DNA of 5,510 bases, from contig PLMI01000089.1 in assembly GCA_003142435.1 (NCBI GenBank), positions 6,221-11,730 of the forward strand. The letters run 5' to 3'. Source of the stretch: Coxiellaceae bacterium (GTDB lineage Bacteria > Pseudomonadota > Gammaproteobacteria > UBA9339). Numbering within the stretch: the first letter of the stretch is position 1; the number at the start of each line of letters is the position of its first letter. The position numbers and the translations under genes are program-made. Shown in pieces: positions 1 to 4,981 of this stretch. The notes under the pieces were generated by a model. The model was not told where the DNA came from and did no database searches. It worked only from the letters and a program-made list of their open reading frames with translations.

Positions 1-336
1 CTTGGATTTCTTTGGTTCAATACTTATCCCGCACAAGTTTTCATGGGAGATGTCGGTGCTTTAGGTTTAGGCGCCGCCCTTGGAACTGTTGCCGTAATGA
101 TTCGCCAAGAATTGGTGTTGCTTTTAATGGGCGGGATATTTGTTTTAGAAACTGTTTCCGTAATTATGCAAGTAATATATTTTAAACTTACTGGCGGCAA
201 ACGTATTTTTAAAATGGCGCCAATTCACCATCACTTCGAATTGAAAGGCTGGCCCGAACCTCGAGTTATTGTCCGCTTTTGGATTATGACTTTCATCTTG
301 GTACTGCTAGGATTGGCAACTTTAAAATTGCGATAA
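1..336 (+). CDS. mraY: Phospho-N-acetylmuramoyl-pentapeptide-transferase MraY, C-terminal part (start lies outside the window)
   Basis: MraY is an inner-membrane enzyme that transfers phospho-MurNAc-pentapeptide from UDP to undecaprenyl phosphate, making lipid I for peptidoglycan. The frame is open from base 1, and 111 codons remain before TAA at 334-336, about the last third of a family that is usually near 360 residues. The reading begins [20 protein letters not shown]. The FMGDVGAL stretch carries the family's conserved aspartate region, and the [17 protein letters not shown] stretch is the HHH-containing cytoplasmic loop that marks MraY. Hydrophobic segments around codons 32-60 and 93-107 fit its last membrane helices. 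The ending GLATLKLR matches proteobacterial MraY closely. In many bacteria murD follows; here the next gene is on the opposite strand, so this looks like the end of its transcription unit. The identification is very secure. Confidence 0.97.
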   Translation, partial: LGFLWFNTYPAQVFMGDVGALGLGAALGTVAVMIRQELVLLLMGGIFVLETVSVIMQVIYFKLTGGKRIFKMAPIHHHFELKGWPEPRVIVRFWIMTFILVLLGLATLKLR

Positions 337-429
337 ACCAATTCGACCGCAACCCAGGGTTGCGGTCGCGAAAATCATGCGAGCCTCGCCCTGGGCTGTC
401 ATTGGGTTAGCCTTTTAGGCTAGTTGGTT
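336..429. repeat. GC-rich cluster of palindromes between convergent genes
   Basis: This block stands out from its AT-rich surroundings. The arms 344-355 (cgaccgcaaccc) and 357-368 are a perfect 12-base inverted repeat with one base between them. Further palindromes follow: 379-383 with 385-389 (gcgag/ctcgc), 388-391 with 393-396 (gccc/gggc), and 408-413 with 417-422 (tagcct/aggcta). The ends 336-341 (aaccaa) and 424-429 (ttggtt) also pair and could enclose the whole block, and aaccca at 351-356 can alternatively pair with tgggtt at 403-408. No T-run follows the hairpins on either strand, so this is not a standard intrinsic terminator. It may act as a structural transcription barrier between the convergent genes, or be a dispersed palindromic element. 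A structured RNA is possible but unsupported. Confidence 0.6.
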
Positions 430-480
430 GAAAAAAAATTTATAAATAACTCTTGATCGCCTTTTGATGTTATAGACATT

Positions 481-639
481 TTATTTTGACACGGGTTTTT
501 CAAAGTGCATATAGTCTTTTATTTTTCCATCCCAGGTGCCACCCCAGCCCCACCCTTGCGCAGAAAAAATTTCATAAATTTTACTATGTGAAGTAATTTT
601 TCCTTTGTGGTAGGCACTCCTATCTAAATACGTTGTTCC
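481..639 (-). pseudogene. In-frame remainder of the M15 peptidase domain, beyond an amber stop
   Basis: Reading past the TAG at 640-642 in the same frame gives 52 sense codons and then TAA at 481-483. The product begins GTTYLDRSAYHKGK and contains GWGWGGTW and DYMHFEKP. These are the expected last motifs of M15 D-Ala-D-Ala carboxypeptidase or L-Ala-D-Glu peptidase domains: the Y-x-DR segment, the GW-WGG-W segment, and the final histidine that completes the zinc site. No ATG with a ribosome binding site lies early enough to make this a separate gene; the only ATG (508-510) is 8 codons from the end. The stretch is therefore the severed end of the gene at 640-1926. With read-through the protein would be 481 residues. 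I cannot tell a recent nonsense mutation, programmed read-through and a sequencing error apart. Confidence 0.85.
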
Positions 640-1926
640 CTACTCAGGAGAAATCTGATCTTTGAATGAATATGGGTTAAATAATGGATTAATATCTATA
701 GCATGACCATAACTATGTACTGAAAAGAGGTCTGGAAAATCAGTTTGTCGTCTGCAATTAAACGCTGAAGTATTATTATCCACCATGGCTGCCAAATCAT
801 TTCCGTGATATTCATCAATGGTTTTCATTTTTTCAATCGGGAATCTTATGTCGTAAAGTTTTTTAAAAATTGCCAATACTTCATCTGCAATGTCTTTATT
901 AACAATTAAAGTTCCTTCATGCGGTTTATTATCAAAACCAAAATATGTTAACTTTAAATATGCTAAATCTTCTATGGGAACAGGACAGTCACTATGCCAG
1001 GAAAACTGTTTCATTTGTGCTTTAATATCTTCCGGTATCGGTTCACTACTTCCAGAAAAAGGCGGTAAATTACGAGTGTCATATCTTTTTCCTGTGATAA
1101 ATATATCTTTCCAATGTTGTACGCGAAGATCGCAAACTTGAACCACAGGAGTTTCAAATACGGTCGAGCCAATAAATTTATTATTGCCCAAATAAACAGC
1201 CGCATGGCTGATCTTTTTATCAAAGCCAAAATACATTAAATCTCCAGGTTGCAATTCAGTTTTAGAAACGTCAATAAATTTAGGAAAATAGGATTGATCA
1301 ATTCCATCGCGCGGTAAATTAAAACCAATCTGCCTATAAAGCATTTGTACAAAACCAGAGCAGTCAAATCCATAAGTTGAAACCCCACCCCAATAGTATG
1401 GAAGACCCAGAAAAATACGGCTGGAATCAAGCATTTTTTGCATGCTCCAATGCTCTGGGTCAATTTCAATATCGCCACGCTGTATCCAGCCAGTACCACC
1501 ATCAGCAAGCTGAATTTTTATCCACCTTTCATCTTTCATATCTATAATTTGCAACCGAGTATCAAATGGCAGTGTATACAAAGGTGAATGAATATCTGTG
1601 GCAGGATCCTTATAGACATTGCCAAACAAATTTTTGACCTTGGCAATATGAGCGTCAGGATCAGCAGATCTAGATGTTAAATATTTTTTGTCTACCCATC
1701 CAGTGTAACCATCTGGTGTTTCAATCTCAGCAAATCCACTTTTTGTTTGTAACACTGTAACTTCGGTATTGTAAATGGTCTGAGAAACAACTTGAGAAGC
1801 AGAATCAGGTGAAGTGTACATATCTAACGCCGGAACACTGATAAAAGAAACTGAATAAGATGCTTCAGCAAAAACAGAAAAGAACCCAAACACAATCGCA
1901 GTAAAAAACAAACACGATTTTTTCAT
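640..1926 (-). CDS. Secreted peptidoglycan hydrolase: SH3b-SH3b-NlpC/P60 plus a truncated M15 metallopeptidase domain
   Basis: The 428-residue product is exported. Residues 1-22 form a signal peptide (MKKSCLFF, a hydrophobic core, then AEA before the likely cut). Two SH3b-like domains follow, at about 25-84 (ending GYTGWVDKKYL) and 95-156 (GGTGWIQRGDI). An NlpC/P60 domain spans about 160-282, with YYWGG, the nucleophile Cys189 in FDCSGF, and His241 in SHAAVYLG. This order resembles YkfC-type gamma-D-glutamyl-diamino acid endopeptidases, which cut the peptide stem. Position 253, where the third catalytic His is expected, is Gly. Residues about 300-428 are an M15 domain with NNTSAFNCR and SVHSYGHAIDIN (zinc ligands His404 and Asp411). 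TAG at 640-642 stops it before the last ligand. The start at 1926 is preferred over the Met at 1983 because GGAG lies 7 bases upstream (1934-1937) and the signal peptide then begins at residue 1. The domain calls are firm; activity is uncertain. Confidence 0.9.
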   Translation of the reverse strand: MKKSCLFFTAIVFGFFSVFAEASYSVSFISVPALDMYTSPDSASQVVSQTIYNTEVTVLQTKSGFAEIETPDGYTGWVDKKYLTSRSADPDAHIAKVKNLFGNVYKDPATDIHSPLYTLPFDTRLQIIDMKDERWIKIQLADGGTGWIQRGDIEIDPEHWSMQKMLDSSRIFLGLPYYWGGVSTYGFDCSGFVQMLYRQIGFNLPRDGIDQSYFPKFIDVSKTELQPGDLMYFGFDKKISHAAVYLGNNKFIGSTVFETPVVQVCDLRVQHWKDIFITGKRYDTRNLPPFSGSSEPIPEDIKAQMKQFSWHSDCPVPIEDLAYLKLTYFGFDNKPHEGTLIVNKDIADEVLAIFKKLYDIRFPIEKMKTIDEYHGNDLAAMVDNNTSAFNCRRQTDFPDLFSVHSYGHAIDINPLFNPYSFKDQISPE

Positions 1927-1954
1927 TTTCGATCTCCGGACAAGGTGGTTTATG

Positions 1955-1983
1955 AAAATAAACTCAAGCAATTTATACAACAA
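1955..1983 (-). promoter_or_regulatory. Possible sigma-70-type promoter for the hydrolase gene
   Basis: Read on the minus strand, TTGTTG (1978-1983) and TATTTT (1955-1960) are separated by 17 bases. This would place a transcript start about 20 bases before the start codon at 1926, leaving room for the GGAG ribosome binding site. A competing -10, TATAAA at 1972-1977, has no well-spaced -35. The spacer is very AT-rich, so chance matches are likely. The 104-base gap after the glycosyltransferase gene makes a separate promoter reasonable. Confidence 0.3.
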
Positions 1984-2030
1984 AAATTTTATTTTTCATG
2001 CAAGCTCAGAAAAGGGAAACAACAGCAAAA

Positions 2031-3080
2031 TTACCGAAACCTTAGCTTTATTTTAAGTCCTAATATTGTCAATCTTAGCCCGTTAGCTTTAGTAAAAATC
2101 TCCAGAACAGTAAAACCAAACAGTTTAAAATTAATCACTTCGACATCGCTTATAAGCATTCTGCACTTTATCTTCCTTAATATTTTGTCGTCTGATTTCT
2201 CATAAAAACCTGTGAGTTTATAGTATTTCCACCAATCCGAAATAAAACCATAGCCATAATTTCCGTTATGCAACAACCACGGTTTAGTTTTGCCGGTATA
2301 GTGAAAAATCGCAGGTTTTTTGTAATTTTCTAAAGCGATATTTCGTATTTTTGACGCGAGCAAATGTGCATCTTTAGCCATATTCCATTTGCCATCAAGA
2401 TATAGAACTTTTCCTTCCATTATTGCATTTGAAGAATCTTGTTCTGTAAACTCCAAAGGAGATTCGTAGCAAATAAATTTCCATATTTTTTTACTAATAT
2501 CATCTTCTCGCATTTTTTGTAAATTCAGTAAAAGAACGCCTGAATTGAAATATTCCAGACAACTTTTTTTCAATTTCTCTTTAAAATAAAGCTTATAATC
2601 TATTGGCGGCTTGTAAAAAATTGTTCGCGATTTCTTATTTTTGAGTTTATATTCGACGCCTTCATCATGGACTACTCCTGCATAGTAATTTGATATATCG
2701 ATATTAAAAAGATTGGTAAGATCTTCCAGCACAAGAACATCAGAATCTAAATATATAACTTTTGTGTAATCCTTAAGCAATTCCTCAATAAATAAACGGT
2801 AACACATCTCCACGGGCTGTTTTTTTAATGGATATTTTTCTAGAGAAAGATTTTTAACACATGAAGACACATCAATAAAGTTAAATCGAGCATTGCGGTT
2901 TAAATACGCGAGTGAAGTAATTCTGGCTTGATTGTCGGGGGTTATAGATGTCGTTAAAATATTAAATTCGTAAGATACATCAGGACTAGAATTTTTCAAT
3001 ATTGATACAATTACTGTAGATAGCGGCTTAACATAGCCATTATCCGCAGTAAAAACTACTGGTATTTTATTTATTATCAT
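2031..3080 (-). CDS. Family 8 glycosyltransferase (lipopolysaccharide or surface glycan type)
   Basis: The 349-residue product is a retaining glycosyltransferase of the GT8 (RfaJ/WaaJ, glycogenin-like) fold. It would transfer a hexose from a UDP-sugar to lipopolysaccharide core or another surface glycan at the cytoplasmic face. Motifs in order are PVVFTADNGYV at 8-17, the metal-binding D-x-D in VIYLDSDVLVL (Asp112, Asp114), EYFNSGVLLLNL at 176-187, FTEQDSSNAI at 211-220, and IFHYTGKTKPW at 258-268, the HxxGxxKPW that contacts the diphosphate. The tail (about 310-349) holds two similar strand-like segments, FKLFGFTVLEIF and LTILGLKIKLRF. The start is supported by GGAG at 3086-3089, 5 bases upstream. 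It sits 86 bases after coaBC with no other glycan gene beside it, so the acceptor cannot be inferred. The stop is TAA. The family is certain; the sugar and linkage are unknown. Confidence 0.92.
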   Translation of the reverse strand: MIINKIPVVFTADNGYVKPLSTVIVSILKNSSPDVSYEFNILTTSITPDNQARITSLAYLNRNARFNFIDVSSCVKNLSLEKYPLKKQPVEMCYRLFIEELLKDYTKVIYLDSDVLVLEDLTNLFNIDISNYYAGVVHDEGVEYKLKNKKSRTIFYKPPIDYKLYFKEKLKKSCLEYFNSGVLLLNLQKMREDDISKKIWKFICYESPLEFTEQDSSNAIMEGKVLYLDGKWNMAKDAHLLASKIRNIALENYKKPAIFHYTGKTKPWLLHNGNYGYGFISDWWKYYKLTGFYEKSDDKILRKIKCRMLISDVEVINFKLFGFTVLEIFTKANGLRLTILGLKIKLRFR

Positions 3081-3152
3081 GGATGCTCCACTGTAAACTC
3101 TTTCGCCAAAAAAATTATTCTAAAATTCTCTCTTATGCGACATAGCAAAATA

Positions 3153-3194
3153 ACTGGAAAAAATTACTATAATTCTTGAAAAATAATTTCCAGT
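3153..3194 (-). terminator. Weak hairpin spanning the 3' end of coaBC
   Basis: The arms 3153-3160 (actggaaa) and 3187-3194 (tttccagt) are perfect 8-base inverted repeats around a 26-base AT-rich loop that contains the coaBC stop codon. On the minus strand the stem is followed by TATTTT. The long loop and low GC make it a poor intrinsic terminator. It could attenuate read-through into the glycosyltransferase gene, or be chance. Confidence 0.25.
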
Positions 3195-4360
3195 AACTCA
3201 TTTGCCAATAAAACTTTACTTTTTTCTGTTAATGTAAAAGTATTTCCTTTTTTGCTGATGACAGTTAATGCATTTATATCGCTTTTCATTCCTTTCCCGC
3301 AAGAGACATCATTAACAGCTATTAAATCGATATTTTTTGCTTCTAATTTTTTACGGGCATTTTCCAGCAAATTTTCTGTTTCTGCGGCAAAACCAACTAT
3401 AAAAGGCGGCTTTGGGAGTGCAGCAACTTTTGCCAAAATATCCTCATTTTTTACTAGCTGCAATTCTAAAATATCCTGCTCTTTTTTTATTTTATGCGGA
3501 CTAATTTTAGCGGCTTTATAGTCAGATACGGCAGCCACAGCAACAAAAATATCACAATTTATCACTTCTCGCATTACAACATTTAGCATTTCTTCTGCAG
3601 TAGTAACAGCAATGACCTTCGCCTTTTGGGGCGCCTCAATATAAGTCAGCCCTGTAATTAAAATTACGTTGGCCCCTGCTTTTGTAAAAGCTTCAGCGAT
3701 CGCGTACCCCATTTTCCCCGAACTATGATTAGAAATAAAGCGCACAGGGTCGATTGGTTCAATTGTCGGACCTGACGTAATGACCACGGTTTTTCCAGAA
3801 AACAATGGTTTTACGAAAACACCTTGTAAAGCAGAAACAATCTCAGAAGGTTCTAACATTCGACCATCACCAATATCTCCACAAGCTTGAATTCCTGAAC
3901 CCGGACCAAAAAAGTAAACTCCTCTTTGTTTTAAAATATCGACATTTAACTTGGTAACTTCTTTATCCCACATTTCTTTATTCATTGCCGGAGCAATACA
4001 AATCGCTGCGCATGTTGCTAAACAAACTGTTGCTAAAAGATCATCGGCAATTCCGTGCGCCAGTTTTGCAATTACATTCGCTGTTGCCGGCGCAATTAAA
4101 ATTACATCTGCCCATTTTGCTAATTCAATGTGTTCAATGTCAGGCTCAGGGTTTTGATCGAACATTTCCGTATAAACACGATTATTAGAAACCGTAGCGA
4201 AAGTCAGCGGCTGAATAAATTCTCTTGCTGAATTGGTCATTATAACTTTAACTTCCGCGCCTAATTTTTTTAAATTTCTAACTAGCTCAACTGATTTGTA
4301 AGCTGCAATACCTCCGGTAACACCTAAAATTATTTTTTTTCCAATGAAATAGGTCGACAT
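3167..4360 (-). CDS. coaBC: Bifunctional phosphopantothenoylcysteine decarboxylase / phosphopantothenate-cysteine ligase CoaBC (Dfp)
   Basis: This cytoplasmic coenzyme A enzyme couples 4'-phosphopantothenate to cysteine (CoaB, using CTP in most bacteria) and decarboxylates the product to 4'-phosphopantetheine (CoaC, FMN-dependent). The length of 397 residues is normal for the fusion. CoaC comes first: GVTGGIAAYKS at 13-23, the catalytic His77 in IEHIELAKWAD, LIAPATAN at 88-95, PAMN at 124-127, and Cys160 in the flexible flap QACGDIGDGRM. CoaB follows from about 187: VITSGPTIEPIDPVRFISN, then NHSSGKMG at 211-218, AAVSDYK at 276-282, the lysine-rich HKIKK at 289-293, KNEDILA at 304-310, and VGFAAET at 322-328. 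All key residues are present, so it should be active. The ribosome binding site and start codon lie in a 13-base tandem duplication. The end is TAG followed at once by TAA. ecfT lies 66 bases upstream on the same strand. Confidence 0.97.
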   Translation of the reverse strand: MSTYFIGKKIILGVTGGIAAYKSVELVRNLKKLGAEVKVIMTNSAREFIQPLTFATVSNNRVYTEMFDQNPEPDIEHIELAKWADVILIAPATANVIAKLAHGIADDLLATVCLATCAAICIAPAMNKEMWDKEVTKLNVDILKQRGVYFFGPGSGIQACGDIGDGRMLEPSEIVSALQGVFVKPLFSGKTVVITSGPTIEPIDPVRFISNHSSGKMGYAIAEAFTKAGANVILITGLTYIEAPQKAKVIAVTTAEEMLNVVMREVINCDIFVAVAAVSDYKAAKISPHKIKKEQDILELQLVKNEDILAKVAALPKPPFIVGFAAETENLLENARKKLEAKNIDLIAVNDVSCGKGMKSDINALTVISKKGNTFTLTEKSKVLLANELLEIIFQEL

Positions 4361-4383
4361 AAAGCCTCAACATAAAGCCTCAA
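4358..4383 (-). repeat. Perfect 13-base tandem duplication of the coaBC translation start
   Basis: On the minus strand the unit ttgaggctttatg occurs twice back to back (4371-4383 and 4358-4370). Each unit carries a GAGG ribosome binding site 4 bases before an ATG. The second ATG starts coaBC. The first, at 4371-4373, is in a different frame because 13 is not a multiple of 3, and opens a 28-codon frame that begins MLRLYVDL and ends at TGA inside coaBC. The second site is the functional one because only its frame gives CoaBC. The upstream copy could compete for ribosomes and lower coaBC translation. Confidence 0.9.
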
Positions 4384-4394
4384 ACATGTAATAA

Positions 4395-4423
4395 AAAATA
4401 CCAATAAAATCAAATACTTACAA
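4395..4423 (-). promoter_or_regulatory. Possible sigma-70-type promoter for coaBC
   Basis: On the minus strand TTGTAA (4418-4423) and TATTTT (4395-4400) are 17 bases apart, in the 66-base gap between ecfT and coaBC. The implied start lies shortly before the duplicated ribosome binding site. The gap is nearly all A and T, so the match may be chance. Confidence 0.25.
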
Positions 4424-4426
4424 AAA

Positions 4427-4981
4427 TCAACTGTAAAATTTACATAAAAGCGCAATTCGCTCAGCCCGAAGAAAACTGCGGCGTAATAACGGAATAATTA
4501 TAGGAAAAAAAGTTTTTGGCAGATTCCAAAATTTGGCATTTACTCCGCGGGTGTGCTGCACTAGTTTTATCTGCCATGCCTCTCTTATCATTATTGGAAT
4601 TATACCAAAAGCGATCATTAATACTATGCGACATTTATTCGGCAAGAAAGTAAACACAGAAATTAAAGAAGCCATTGATGTCGTAACAGTAAAGTAAAAC
4701 ACTAATAAACTTAATGACGTAATCTTTAAAACCAAAGTAATTATTGCAGTTAGAGAATAGTTGATATTGTTCCAAATAAACTGTAATAAAACAAATAGCA
4801 AACTCAACAAAATAAGCGGCAAAAATCTACGTAAAAAAATTCTCCTATTAGGATAAAGAAAAACTACAAAACAAATTAATGCAAACAAAACTGCGATTAT
4901 AATTTTGTTTTGCGTTAATAACAAAATCGTGCTAACGCCAAGAAAAGCTATTAATTTAAGCAACGTAATTAATCTTCGCAT
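4427..4981 (-). CDS. EcfT-like transmembrane component of an energy-coupling factor transporter, short C-terminus
   Basis: EcfT is the membrane scaffold that links the EcfA ATPases to a substrate-binding S component for uptake of vitamins or metal ions. The 184-residue product has hydrophobic helices near 8-23, 26-43, 52-70 and 77-100, then a cytoplasmic coupling region with the first Arg motif as HTRG (143-146) and PLLRRSFLRAERIALL (164-179). The second Arg motif, usually like EARG or ESRG, is not seen: the chain reads ALLCKFYS and ends at TGA. Most EcfT proteins are roughly 200-270 residues and continue past this point, so this one is short. Its first 13 bases overlap the end of the ATPase gene, as expected for translationally coupled subunits; no clear ribosome binding site precedes the ATG. 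The pairing with an ATPase gene supports the call, which is otherwise based on weak motifs. Confidence 0.75.
   Translation of the reverse strand: MRRLITLLKLIAFLGVSTILLLTQNKIIIAVLFALICFVVFLYPNRRIFLRRFLPLILLSLLFVLLQFIWNNINYSLTAIITLVLKITSLSLLVFYFTVTTSMASLISVFTFLPNKCRIVLMIAFGIIPIMIREAWQIKLVQHTRGVNAKFWNLPKTFFPIIIPLLRRSFLRAERIALLCKFYS

Noticed and set aside
336..429. tRNA or other known RNA in the GC-rich block
   Set aside because: No cloverleaf, T-loop consensus or CCA end could be fitted.
430..441. A-run followed by TTT as a terminator tail for the leftward genes
   Set aside because: On the minus strand the T-run comes before the hairpins rather than after them, so the geometry is wrong for an intrinsic terminator.
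890..1141. Rightward open frame of 83 codons inside the hydrolase gene
   Set aside because: It lies antisense to clear M15 and NlpC/P60 coding sequence and has no recognisable motif.
1927..1983. Upstream ATG giving a 19-residue longer hydrolase
   Set aside because: It would put charged residues and a second hydrophobic stretch before the signal peptide. The ATG at 1926 has GGAG at ideal spacing and starts directly with MKKS.
1945..2205. Rightward open frame of 86 codons across the gap before the hydrolase gene
   Set aside because: It is mostly antisense to the glycosyltransferase tail, its composition is low-complexity, and it shows no family motif.
3081..3166. Promoter for the glycosyltransferase gene
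   Set aside because: TAGAAT-like -10 candidates exist, but none has a -35 at acceptable spacing.
3252..3521. Rightward open frame of 89 codons within coaBC
   Set aside because: It is antisense to conserved CoaB motifs and is a mirror effect of their codon pattern.
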